Source: Anthopleura xanthogrammica (taxonomy: Eukaryota > Cnidaria > Anthozoa > Actiniaria > Actiniidae). Taken from it: DNA of 64,000 nt. The notes under the pieces were generated by a model. The model searched no databases. It worked only from the letters and a program-made list of their open reading frames with translations, and was not told the origin of the DNA. Position numbers and translations under genes: made by a program. Shown one piece after another: positions 34,302-46,568 of the stretch (positions are counted from its first letter, which is position 1; every line of letters starts with the position of its first letter). Location: contig OZ025224.1 in the NCBI GenBank assembly GCA_964019055.1, positions 8,078,694 to 8,142,693 of the forward strand, written 5' to 3'.

Positions 34302-37300
34302 ATGAAGTACATGTATTCTGGCGCGATTATCGTAGTTCTTCTCTCTCTGTTCGGGTATTTGGCCTATGACTACCAAGATGCAGACATAACTCTGCTATTT
34401 TACGAGAAGTTCGGTCGTGAGCCATGTTCTGTTCTTCGAGGTAAAATTATTTGGATTACAGGAGCTTCTAGTGGTATTGGTGAGCACTTAGCCTACGAAT
34501 TAACCAAGTGCGAATGCAAACTGGTTCTTTCTGCTCGAAGAAAGCAAAAGCTCCAGGCAGTTAAAGACAAGTGTGGAGGTATAAGCAAATATTTTATTTT
34601 GTACAAAAAGACTGACAATCAAAGAGCTTTGGTTTGTTAGAGAGAATATGACACGTACGGCTGAAAACCAAGATGTCGCCATGCTCTCGAATGATTCAGG
34701 TTTTTTGCCCTGAATTTCAGGAAATTTTACTGTATTTTGAAATTCAAAGCTAGGTTTGTGGAAAACTAAACCTTTTGCATTCAATGGTACTTCAGATAGA
34801 TTGAAAGCAAGAATATAATTGCAAGTACAGACAGTCGAATTACTTTCATCGAGAAATGAGTTTATGCAAGTCGTGGTCACACAATATTGGCCGATAGAGA
34901 CCACGGGGACAACGGCATTTTCCCTCCTAACTCCAAAAAAAATCAGATTTTTAGGTTGCTGCTTCATTAGGATTTTGTACTGACTGAATTTGGGATATAT
35001 CATCAAAAACCTCCTCCATCTAACTTCTCCAAATTGACCCAATAATCGACTAATGCGTCATGAGGTTGTAACCATAGCGACTTCCAGGTTGCTGGGCTTT
35101 TTTTTTTACCAATCCCATAATTCAACCATTTACTTTTGAAGATATTGCTGCTGAGAAGAGCTTAGATTTTGACAAGGAAAAAGATATCTTTGTCCTTCCA
35201 CTGGATTTGGCAGATTGGGCGAACCACAGTGAACTAACAAGTCACGTGATCAAGCATTTTGGAAAGGTAGAATTAGCAGTGTTTGTCCAGAATTCTCTTG
35301 AGTTATCATGAAACAATGGCTCCAAGTCGAGATTATATAAACTATACTAAATGTATAAACACATCAAGTCCAACCTCGATTTGAATTCGGGAAAGGTTTA
35401 TACTGAAAATATAGGAACGTATTATTTTTTTCTCTTCGGCATGGCTTACACTATGATGGAGCTCCGGTGGATTTGGCAGGACTGATGCGCTCGTTCTTGC
35501 CCCTTCCCTCCCCTCCCCTCCCCTCCCAGCTTCATTTCTTGCCATTGCTTACACTACGAAAGAACGCCATCTAGAATCCCATCAAATATGTTAGGGACTC
35601 CAATTTGCCCAGGCACATGATCCCAGGACGCCCATTACAAAATTCTAGCGCAATCCCTGTTAAGAGTCTTATCCTCCATCCCTACTTTCCCTGCTAACTT
35701 TGTCGTTTTTTAAATTTATTTCTTTAAATACAGGTTGATATTCTAGTAAACAATGCTGGTGTAACTCACACCCATATGATCGAAGATAACCCATTTGAAG
35801 TCGAGCTGAATGTCCTGAATATAAATCTACTGGGAACAATGTCTTTGACGAAGAACGTTCTTCCTCACATGCTCAAGAGAAAAGAAGGACAGATTGTTGC
35901 CGTCACTAGTGCTGTTGCTAAATTTGGTAAATATAAATGTGCTGATGGAGTTCCTGTGGATTTGGCGGGAACTTACTTTTGCGCCAAAACGCGTGCCCGC
36001 GCGTACTGCTCGGGACTCGGACCTTCGCTTCTTGTGCTTTCTTTCTTTCTTTTTTTCTTCTTCTTCTTCTTCTTCTTCTTCTTCTTCTTCTTCTTCTTCT
36101 TCTTCTTCCTCCTCCTCCTCCTCCTCCTCCTCCTCCTCCTCCTTCTCCAGGTTGTAGGATCGTTCCAAACCTAAACCTTATTGAAATCTTTTCGAGATAT
36201 TCCGCAAAATGGAATACAAGGATACCAGAAAGTTTTTTTTAACAAAATAGAACAAAAACCAACCATCTACGAAAACATTTTGCACTTCTTGACTGAAATT
36301 TTGAAAGCTTTTCACTGGAGCCGTCTCTTCGTCACTGCTAACATTTTTTTCTTTCTGTTTTTCTTGTAGGACATCCCAATCTTGCAGCATCGGCTGCCAG
36401 TAAACATGCTCTACAGGTAATATTTTACTAGAAGTTGTTGGTACTAATGCCCTTTTAAAGCCATTAGGCACGAAGATTTCCATAAAAAACTTATTCTTTT
36501 TCGTTTTTACAGTTTTGGACAAAACATAAGCTTACTATTTTTTTCTTTTGCTCAGTCTTCGTTTGTTTTATACACTTTTACTTGTGTTTTCCTTGATTTT
36601 TCTGCTTTTTTTCTCTTAACAGTTTTTAGTTGTTGAGAATTTTTGGTGCATTAATTTTACAGCGTTCTTACCAGTTAAGCTTAAATATCGTAGTTTTTGA
36701 CAGTTTTTCGTGGTTTTATCATAAAATTTTGAGGTTTCAAGATTAATTCCGGGATTCGTAAAAAAAAATAAGCTTAACAACAACGCAACGCTCGTAAAAG
36801 TATCCATGAAATTAAGATGAAAACAATCCCATGTTTTACTTGAAGGGAGTTCCACTCTTGAAGTTTTTTAAGAGATTCGAAGTCATTTGTTAATAGCTTT
36901 TGGTTTGTCGTTTCTTGTTCTTCCAGGGATACTTGAATACCTTACGTCTAGAGACAGCAAAGAGGAATATAAAAGTGATGACAGTTCTTCCTGGACCTGT
37001 TTCTACAGAGGTGTTTGAAAATGCATTAACAAACGTAGTTAATGTTGTAAGTATACCAATAATTGCAGTTCAACTGGCCCGTACCTAGGGGCAACCCCCC
37101 CCCCCCCCCAAAAAAAAAAGGCCTGGGTAAGGGCCTGTTCAGTTTACTGATACGTTTAATGTATGGCTTTATAGTTACATTAATTACTTTACTCATTAGA
37201 CGAAAGTTTAAATTTTGACTAATAATTTAATATCAAGTACACATACTTATTTAAACCTAAATTAAATCTTTCATTGCCAAAAAAAAAAAAAAAAACAACT

Positions 37301-37745
37301 AGAGAATTAAGCAACTCCTGCAACTCTTTGCAATGCATAATAGCTGATTTTGACAGGCCTACAAGGGATCTTAACATATAGACGTCACCTCCAGTAGTAT
37401 CTCCGTTTTAACCGGCCTGGAGAATGTTGGAGGTTGTCTGTATGTCTTGTTTTCTGGTTTCATGTTGTACAAATAGTCAGATAGAATACTTTGAGGAGTT
37501 ATTTTGACATGATTTGATTTAAGAATCACTAGTTGCCCCCCAGTCAACCATTGGTTGCCCCCCAGTCAAATCCAGAAAAGTCACGTGATTGATAGTAAGC
37601 AATACCACAATGATTTTGAAACATTTGATCATTAACAACAAGTTTATTACACCATCATTGTTTACAAACTGTGAATAAATAAATGTGGGTATATATGTGA
37701 CATGCGTACTGAAACTACAGTCTCGATATGTCAAATAATGAGATG

Positions 37746-37785
<40 letters not shown>

Positions 37786-37874
37786 TAATAACAATAAAAA
37801 CAACAACAATAATGATGATAATAATAATAATAATAATAACAATAATAACAATAAAAACAACAACAATAATGATG

Positions 37875-37908
<34 letters not shown>

Positions 37909-38225
37909 TAATAACAATAAAAACAACAACAATAATGATGATAATAATAATAATAATAATAACAATAATAACAATAAAAACAACAACAATAATGATGATA
38001 ATAATAATAATAATAATAATAACAATAATAACAATAAAAACAACAACAATAATGATGATAATAATAATAATAATAATAATAACAATAATAACAATAAAAA
38101 CAACAATAATGATGATGATAATAATAATAATAATAATAATAACAATAAAAACAACAACAATAATGATGATAATAATAATAATAATAATAACAATAATAAC
38201 AATAAAAACAACAACAATAATGATG

Positions 38226-38256
<31 letters not shown>

Positions 38257-38288
38257 TAATAACAATAAAAACAACAACAATAATGATG

Positions 38289-38319
<31 letters not shown>

Positions 38320-38616
38320 TAATAATAATAATAATAATAATGATAATAATAATAATAATAATAATGATGATGATGATGATGTCTAAAATGTTATTGTACG
38401 TGGGAATAACTATATTGTTTACGTTTGTTTCTTTCACGATTTTTTAAATATTTTACCGAGCTTTCGCACTTCTAGTGCATCATCAGGGCGAAAACGCAAA
38501 TCGCGCGCGCTTATAGTCTTTAAATAATTTGAATCGTTGTAAGACCCTCTTTTCGCCCTGATGATGCACTAGAAGTGTGAAATATTAAAAATTCGTGGAA
38601 GAAACAAACGTAAACA

Positions 38617-38661
<45 letters not shown>

Positions 38662-39544
38662 CAACAACAACAACAACAACAACAATAATTATTATAATAA
38701 TACAAAACATGCACACATATAAGACAGTCACTACACACTGAAATATGAGCTAAATTACATAATAGACCCCTGGCATTGTGAACTCAAGCTGGTGTGGGTT
38801 TCGAGGGGGTGGAAACAATGAAAAGGTTTACATCAGCTAGATATGTTTTCAAATCTCAGGAGAAGAAAACTCTTGTTTTGGCCCCCAGACAGGAAATTAG
38901 TGCAAGGCAGGTATATTGATGAATAAGAAAATACCATGTACCAAATATCCATATATAAATCAGTATTCTGTTTCCATATAAATATCAATATCAATATAAA
39001 TATCAATAAATATAAATATCAATAAATGAATATATTTCCATGTATAAACATATGAATCTAACCCACAAGACTTATCTTTATGAATCGATACAGACATACA
39101 AGGACTCGAGTCATAAAAAGAGTGGTGGCGCAGCATTCTCAAGATTCATGACAGCTCAACGTTGTGCCTATATTATGTGTGTTGGGATGGCAAATGAACT
39201 GAGAGAGGTGTGGCCGTCAACTTATCCACTGCTATCGTATTACTACATGGCTCAATACTTGCCCTCTTTCTTTTATTGGTAAGAATGCACCATTGTATTT
39301 TATTTTTGAACCCGCATGGGTGAATGAAACGTTTGGACTTTTTGTTAATTATGATTGATGCATAAGTGTTTTTAGATGGTTTTTCTTCAAATCTTATTAA
39401 TGTTCATGGTGATATTAACGATTTTGTCTCGTTGCTGCCCCCAACGTAAACTATTTCTCCACTCACTAATTACGACCTGTTACTAACACGAAGATGGTTT
39501 CTTTCAGGTTTTCTGAAAATGTCCTATTTCCTGGCAACGAATGA
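34302..39544 (+). CDS. DHRS7: DHRS7-like short-chain dehydrogenase/reductase, catalytic Tyr replaced by Ser
   Basis: Classical SDR of the ER membrane, NADPH-dependent reductase of carbonyl/retinoid/steroid substrates in the human homologue. Exons: 34302-34578, 35142-35266, 35734-35926, 36370-36416, 36927-37046, 39094-39278, 39508-39544 (TGA); 984 nt, 327 residues (human about 339). An N-terminal membrane helix spans residues 8-22. The cofactor motif TGASSGIG is at 53-60, the structural NNAG at 140-143, and the catalytic-loop Ser at 193 (VTS). Lys210 is present in ASKHALQGY, but the Tyr four residues before it is Ser206 (TCG). Ser193 to 206 is exactly the usual 13-residue spacing, so this is not a misplaced exon. 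PGPVST follows. The segment from 39094 (MANELREVW) matches the DHRS7 C-terminal region; the tail is shorter than in human. The acceptor at 39094 is weak, so that boundary is less sure. Confidence 0.88.
36040..36150. repeat. (TTC)n-(CTC)n pyrimidine tract (DHRS7 intron 3)
   Basis: About 17 TTC triplets grade into about 11 CTC triplets; it lies 440 to 220 bp before exon 4. Confidence 0.92.
37745..38385. repeat. (AAT)n array with ~55-60-bp higher-order unit (DHRS7 intron 5)
   Basis: Blocks of AAT are interrupted regularly by ACAATAATAACAATAAAAAC and AACAACAATAATGATGATA. About nine such units occur before it ends in plain AAT and GATGATG. Confidence 0.92.
38410..38620. mobile_element. Foldback element bounded by AAT repeats (DHRS7 intron 5)
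   Basis: TATTGTTTACGTTTGTTTCT / GAAACAAACGTAAACAATA, and CTTCTAGTGCATCATCAGGG / CCCTGATGATGCACTAGAAG. (AAT)n lies on both outer sides. Confidence 0.7.
38615..38702. repeat. (AAT)n-(AAC)n tract
   Basis: AAT triplets pass into AACAACAACAAC and back to AATAATTATTATAATAAT, right of the foldback at 38410-38620. Confidence 0.85.
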
Positions 39545-40628
39545 AAGATACAGCTCTGTGTTCAGTATTACGCTTTGTCAAGTCAAGCCTTGGTAAGTCT
39601 GTATCGCGAATGAAGAATTGAATAAAGAGTGTTCTTACCCTAGAAAAAATGAAGCAAAAAATTGCGCCGCCGGAAGTGCTCAAAGAAAAATTAGCAGACT
39701 ATATCATACACAAATGCCGGCTATTGATTCATTCTACAATGCCACATAGATATTTTTGAATAAAAAACAAAGAAATACCTTGATTTGTCATATTTCGTGT
39801 ATGTTAGTGCTCTCAAAAAAGTCGAACAAAGTCGAACAAAAATCCTACAAAAACCCATTTTTTCATGCGTTAGTCAAATTAAAGTGCATATAAGGGTTCG
39901 CCAGTTTGTATTTAATATGAAAGTTCTGACCCTAAAAATCACATAATCAATAATTTTTTTTTTATTCTGTTGCGATTTCATTATTTTTTTGACAGTTAAA
40001 GTTGATAAAAATGCGTGTTTTGGGCACCCTTTAGAAAAATTTCGGAGCACTTAGAGGAGAATGGTACCTAGCTCGTGTGACGTCATTCACGGGACTTGCT
40101 GATCAAGAGTTCAAGGGTTTTTTTCCTAGTAGAATCGAGCGTAGTCTTACAAAAATGTTATCTAAAATAGTGGAAATCGAAAATCGAAGGGAAGCTAGTG
40201 ATCTTCTATATAGATTTCAAGCGTTTTCAATTAACGAGTCCCGTAAATGACGTAACCAACAACTAGTTCCAGGCTCCCAAGGTCGCTCGGCTTTTTACTT
40301 CGTTTTACCAACTTTGACCGTCAAAAAAAATATTGAAATAGTAAAATGTATATTAATAATTATTATGAATAACTTTACCTTTGCTGTATTGCCGTATAAA
40401 AGAACAATTGTGTGTGCAAAGCTTGGTTTCCGCAATTTTCCTTCGAAAACTTCTCAAAATGATAATATTCAAAATTCATTATCTCGGAAACGAACTCGAC
40501 ACTTTTTTTTTTCATTTAATCAGCGTTAAATTCCGTTTGTATAACATAAAGTTGATTGATTGACTGACTGATTGATTGATTGATTGATCTTCTTCCTCAT
40601 ATGATAACACTGATTTCAGTCAAATTAT
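39545..40628. other. Intergenic region between convergent DHRS7 and ABCC copy A
   Basis: AT-rich, no coding exon recognised. An imperfect inverted repeat (GACGTCATTCACGGGACT near 40078 against AGTCCCGTAAATGACGT near 40236-40252) suggests another small foldback element. A short (TTGA)n tract lies at about 40552-40588. Confidence 0.5.
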
Positions 40629-43600
40629 TCAAGGGTTTTCGTGACCATTATCTTGTAAAAGTCTTGCAAAAATCCCGTCACTCTTCGAAGCGAGAACGCG
40701 AGGACTGTCGTCTTCAACAATGCGGCCTCCATCAAGAACCACCACCCTATCATAGTCGATGATGGTATTGAGTCGATGTGCTATGGTCAGGACAGTGCAG
40801 TCGGAAAACTTGTCTCTGATGACTTGTTGGATAAGCTGATCTGTTCTGTAGTCCACGTTGGCTGTTGCTTCGTCCAGTACGAGGATCTTACGTCGTTGGA
40901 GCAGTGCACGAGCAAGACACAGCAGTTGACGTTCCCCAACACTGAAACCCGATCCTTCCTCTCCAAAGGAGTAGCTAAGTAGACCATCAAGTTTACTAAC
41001 GCGCTCCAACATCTGTACTTCTTTCAAAGCTGTCCAGATTTCGTCTTCAGTGAATTGGTCAAAAGGATCTAGATTCTTCTTTAAACTACCTTCAAACAGC
41101 ACAGGTGATTGAGTAATGACAGCCATGGAACTACGAGCGTCTTGTACATTAATGGTACCAAGATCTATACCATCAATGATCATCTGACCTTGAGGATCTG
41201 GCATACGAAATAAGGCAGCTACGAGTGATGACTTTCCTGCTCCAGTACGGCCTGCGATACCAACCTTCTCTCGTGGTTGAACATCTAACTCGATGTCCTT
41301 TAGTATTGAAGATCCACCCTCAAAATAAGCCAAAGAAACTCCACGCAGACTCAGAGCACCTTGATTGGGCCAGTTGGTTGGTACCTCAGATTGTCTTTCA
41401 TACCCTGGTTCAGAGGGAAGTTGGGTGTAAGCTATGGCTCTTGCCGCGGATACTAGTTGAGCTTCTACCTGAGATGCATTGCGTAAAGCCACTGTCAGGG
41501 CCACCTTGGTGATAATGGCGTAGGAAAGTAGCAGTCCAGTTATGCCTATAAACAAGGAAAGCATAGAATTTGATGGATTAGACCCTTTCGGCTTGGTTAT
41601 TGCTTTCCCATTTCCGACCACGTGTCATTCCCAAAAGTTTCGTTTCGTAGTTTTACAACCATCACTCCCCTTAATAGACCTCATCGGCTTGGGTGTAATG
41701 TTGTCCCATTTCAGACCGCGTGTCATTCCCCAGAGTATCATTTCATTGTGTAACGGTTGCGCATGAGAAGACACATGAATATGGATACAACTCAAACAAA
41801 GAATCTTATTCTCAAGAGAATGACACGTGGTCTGAAATGGGACAACATTACCCCCAAGCCGATGAGGTCTATTAAGTGGCTTTTCCGTAAGGTTCGCTCT
41901 ACTTACACTATGACCACTAACATTCACTATTTTCAACACACAACATTTTTTTTTCCGGAGAAGCAGTAAAAAATTCATTGGCAAGTGAGAGAACAACACA
42001 ACAAACATTTTTCACTCAATTACATTTGCGGTTCAGTCGAGAATCGAACCCTCAAACCTACGCATGGTCTACATAGCGTTGAGAGGACAGCGCCCTAGCA
42101 GTTCATTTCACCCATAATACATAATACATAACTATTGATGTGATCAAAACAAATAATCTTGTTCTAAAGTGAAAAAATATAAAGATCTCTATTCGCAAGC
42201 CTTCTCGTACGAGTGACAAAAATGTCTTAAATTTAATGCTCGTTAAAACGCATCTCACCTGCATCTAAAGATAGTAGTAAACAACCAATGCCCACCGCCG
42301 CTGCAAGCAAGCTTAAAAGCAACGTGATGTATAGACCAATAGCTTGACGAGTAGATATCAGCAAAGAAAATGCTACAGTGTGAAGATTTTGAAGCCTATG
42401 ACACAAAAATGAAAAAAAAATGATATTAATGCTCTGAATTTGAAAATTTGAGGACACACGGTAAAATTTCTACTAGTCCCTGGACTTGACTGTTGTGGAT
42501 AGTTGTAAATACAACGAATGTAGTGCATGGTAGTGCGTGTTGAACGAATCTCACGGAAGAGACCCTTACGGAGAGTGATGTTTAAAAAAATATGGTTGTA
42601 ATTTTACCCACAAATGCCTGTTATCCGTTGTACGTTAGATTTTACAACTTCAAGTTAGTTCAGTTTGAAACCAAAGTTGGCCTTAGATGTACTAAAAAGA
42701 AGACATGAAAAGTGCGAACTTAACCCTTGTGCATGATACACACAAAGCAACATTGAGGGGCATTAGACAAGAATGGTTCCTAGGTCTCATACAGATGATG
42801 ATGTTCGAACAACAGAAAGAAATGTAAAGGTAATTTCTAGTGCCAATTGAACCAGCAACAAATAGGATATACCAAGCACGAACATACCTATAGTACTTGT
42901 CCACGAATGCTGCATCCATCTCTGATGTGCGAATGACCTCCAGTCCCAAAATGGTCTCCCCGATAAGCTCATAGATTGGACTGCATCGTATTGCTTCAAA
43001 TCTTGATAACTGACGAACAATCTTTAAGTACAAAATGCTTAAAAAAATTAAAAAGACTGATATAGGAATGAGCGCAATAAAAAACCAGAAGTTCATGATA
43101 CTCGTTAAACCGACAACTCCGAGAACATAAAGAAAACAGGAAACAGAAACTGAGAAGTCACGTGGAAGGAAATCATCAAGGGTTCCCATGTCTTTCGAGA
43201 AACGGTTCATTATTCTTCCAACTGGGTTGGTATCGAAGAAGAACACTGGAGACTTCAGGACAGCGACTGTCATCCTATCGTGAATCCCTTCTGATGATCT
43301 CAGAAAAGCATGGAAGATAAGAAGGACACGGTATGTTGCTAAGATAAAGGTCCCGCACACGATCGCTGCATAAACACCAAGGGTCTTAGGGTTCCTTTGT
43401 TGACTGTAAGGCATAACAGCGATGATTTTTTGCCACCAATACGAAAGGACGATACCACCTAAAATAATATTAATTTAATATCAACTAATTAATATTAATT
43501 TAAGAAGGATATTAGTAACCAAATGTGAATATTTTGCTACCTTGTACCATCACGAAGAATACAAACAGACACACGAGCAGTGGAGAAGGCATCCCCATAC

Positions 43601-46568
43601 GAAAGTAATCCCAGAATAATCGCCATGATACAGTCCCTGATCCAGCTCCCTTGTCTTCGTCTTCTTCGATCATGTCACGTCCAGTACGCTCATCGAAGTC
43701 ATCTTGTAATGGCATTAGATTACTCGCATCAGTGGCAACCCCTGTCAAGTCACCTGTTTTGTAATCTTCAAGCATTTCTCTGATAGATCTATCTTTACTG
43801 ATGTGTTCATATGAACCATGGTCTACAATACGACCTTCCTTCAAGACAACGATCTCATCAGCTCGGTGAAGATGTTGCAGTTGATGTGTAACAAGGATTC
43901 GTGTTTTTCCAGAGAGTTCTTCACAAATGCATTTGTCAAAGATGTGTTTTCCAACCTTGGCATCTACTGCACTTAGTGGGTCATCCAACAAGAAGATATC
44001 AGCATCTGAGTACACTGCACGTGCTAAGCCAACTCTAGCACGCTGACCACCACTTAGCCTGACCCCTCTTTGGCCTATCATGCTCAGGTCTCCTTTTGGA
44101 AACCGAAGGATGTCTTGAGATAGATCACAGACTTCTAAGGCTTTCTGATATCTTTTCTCCTGGTACACTTTACCAAATAAGATGTTATCGCGCACTGTCC
44201 CTGTGAATACCCAAGGCATCTGACTTGCATAGGCTATTTGTCCCTTGGTGGAGACGTTTCCTGATTTGATTGAAATCTGCTCCAAAATTGTCATAAGTAA
44301 ACTGGATTTTCCGCTCCCTACAGGACCAATGACCATTACTAATTGGGTGGGAAGAACATTCAGAGAAATGTCGTTCAGTACACATAGATTTGAATCAACT
44401 GACCAACCGCTGCATACGTGGGAAAGCATGACTGTAGGCTCAATAATGTCACATTTGCCTTGATCTTGTCTATTTAAGGATCCTTCAGTCTTCAAGAAAG
44501 TGGAGGCTGACTTTACCGTATATTCAGTGGGCTTCTCTACAACATTTTGTTTGTTCTTCTTAAAATAATTGAGTAAGTCTTGTAAAATTGTTTTTCCTGT
44601 CCATTTTCTTTGAGAAGACGGTTCCCTCTCCACAGAGCACTTGTCTAATAAAAATGTTTCAATTCTAGAGATTGAAGCCAAGGTGTCAGTTATTCCTGAA
44701 GTGCTTACCAGTTGTAAAGACGTCGCTTTATTGATCGCGTTCATTGTTAAAGCAATAGTAAAGATATTCGCGGCATTAACGTGGATGCCAGAGTATACCA
44801 TCGTCACGATTGAAATCAGGGCTGCAACTGCTGAGAATGCGAAAATTTTGATTGTTGCTATACTGAGAATAAAATTCTTGAGACGTATGACTTTCAGCTC
44901 TTCCCTAAAAAAACAAACCATTGTATTTGAAATTTCAAAACGTTTCTTTCTTGAAATCACTCACTTAAAGGAGCACTTGGATGAAAATCGATGAAAATTG
45001 AAAATGCCTCGAAACTTGGTTAAACTTATCTATATGGCCCCAATAGTAGCCAAGCAACATATTTTCTTCACAGTCAAAATTTGCGGATAAAAATTATATA
45101 TATTTTTCAGCATCTAAATTGTGAGTAAATGACGTCATTTACTCAACCCTATTGTTCTTTTAGTTTTTAAACCAAAATTTCTCAACTGTGAGTGGCTTCC
45201 AGGCTAAAATTTTTGCCAATCTGGTTTTCATAATCATGATTGAGTCATAATATTCTTAAATACTTGAATTATTCTGACTTTCAAAATATGGGGCGTTTTC
45301 ATCCAAGTGCCCCTTTAACATTCATGGGGAATTTAGCGCAGTACTGTTGATATCTAAATCTTTAGAACGTTACTATTAAGGATGGTGTCTACTTTTGTCA
45401 GCGCACACGCTTACTGCGCATCTACATCTAAAGTTAAGAAAATTACGCAAGAATATTTATGAGCAGAGTTGCTTAACAGTACATCGCCAACTTACCCTCT
45501 TAGCTCTTTTACTCTGTCCTTGTATTTCCATTCCAGAGCATACATTTTCACAGTTCTTATTCCTTTGATGATGTCATTCAAACTGGCAAATCGCTGGTCT
45601 GTGATGCTTGCTTGCTTGGTTCGCAGGCTGCCAAAGTACTTGGAAGTCAGTGAATTATCGACGAGAGAAATAACCAATATAAAAAGAAGCCCAGATAACG
45701 ACTGCCATTCAAGTAGTACTGTCAGTATCACAATTGTGACGGGAAGGTCAAGTAAAAACCCTATAATATATCTTGCAAATTCAAATACGCTTTCTATCCT
45801 TTTTGCGTCGTTGGATACCAAATTAAGAATGTGACTGCCTGTGATCTTGGAGATACTGCTACGACTGGACGCAAGAACCTGTGCAACCAAACAGTGAGTT
45901 TACTTTGTGTTCAGTTACTAAGCGTACAGTAAATTCAAAAAGATAGCTATCGTTGACTGGCCTCAAGCTTAGAGGTAAAAATCATCTGCATATCACAATT
46001 GTTACTTGAACCTAAAACTTCAAGGACATTTCGACCCCTTTTCTTTGATATTGTAGCATTATGCAGTTAGCAAGCAACTCTGGACGAGGGTACTAGTCGT
46101 TCTGCTTTATAGACCAGTTCACGCTCGTAGTCGCATCATTAGTAATCAAGGCAAAATGCCAATCATCGCAGCAACATGAAGGTTTGACATGCTCTTTTGA
46201 GAATCTTCTAAAGACAGTTTCTGAAATATCCACAGAAATACAACCGATGACCAAGTCATGAACGATTCTAGCAATTGCAGAATGAGTAAGTACAAATACT
46301 CTCTGAAGGAAAATAATCTGCACATGGCCTTCCATAACTGAGGTTTTCTGCCCTTCGTTTTCGCATGACTTACTTCTTCTCTCCATAACTCTTCCAAGCG
46401 TTCAACTATATCCTTTGTCCTGTCGGTTTCTGACAATTCATAGAGATCGTCTTCAATCAAAGGTCGCTGATAAGCAAGCCTGATCAAACCATGCAGCCAG
46501 GAGTAAAATAGCACAGACAGACATCCTGCTTGATCTTTTGGATTCTGGTTGGAAATTCTCTTAGACAT
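40629..46568 (-). CDS. ABCC4: ABCC4-like ABC transporter, copy A; first coding exon truncated
   Basis: Minus-strand MRP4-type exporter. Coding exons in gene order: 46568 to about 46150 (broken), 45878-45496, 44904-43541, 43458-42888, 42395-42259, 41545-40629 (TGA). Exons 2-6 are in frame and match copy B in length (383, 1364, 571, 137, 917 nt). NBD1 has GPVGSGKSS, LSGGQRAR and LLDDPLSAVDA, with Asp at the catalytic carboxylate as is usual in ABCC NBD1. NBD2 has GRTGAGKSS, FSVGERQL, LVLDEATANVD and TIAHRLN. Exon 1 matches copy B as far as HVAAMIGI, then runs into unrelated sequence and a stop; the last ~37 codons and the donor are missing. I see no good replacement donor. Either this copy is a pseudogene-in-progress, it starts further in, or an unseen exon rescues it. 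The ATG is chosen because an in-frame TGA lies four codons upstream. A 5'UTR acceptor (TTTTGCAG) lies near 46612. Confidence 0.85.
41675..41871. mobile_element. MITE family A copy flanked by TTAA (intron 5 of ABCC copy A)
   Basis: 197 bp, TAGACCTCATCGGCTTGGGT ... CCAAGCCGATGAGGTCTA. TTAA lies on both sides (41671-41674, 41872-41875). Copy B has the empty site, GTAA at 49920-49923, with matching flanks (ATCACTC, AAGTGGC). Confidence 0.8.
44969..45314. mobile_element. TTAA-flanked MITE in intron 2 of ABCC copy A
   Basis: 346 bp with ends AGGAGCACTTGGATGAAAA and TTTTCATCCAAGTGCCCCT, flanked by TTAA on each side (44965-44968 and 45315-45318). Copy B shows one TTAA between the same flanks (about 53102-53105), so this is a clean filled/empty pair. 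A TTAA duplication is the piggyBac superfamily signature. Confidence 0.85.

Noticed and set aside
35342..35545. Minus-strand 67-codon frame in DHRS7 intron 2
   Set aside because: Driven by a CCCTC-rich tract; a neighbouring block (ACATCAAGTCCAACCTCGA) is a dispersed repeat also seen near 62300.
37519..38447. 240-253-codon frames of poly-Ile, poly-Leu or similar
   Set aside because: Triplet array read in frame; no start context or non-repeat domain.
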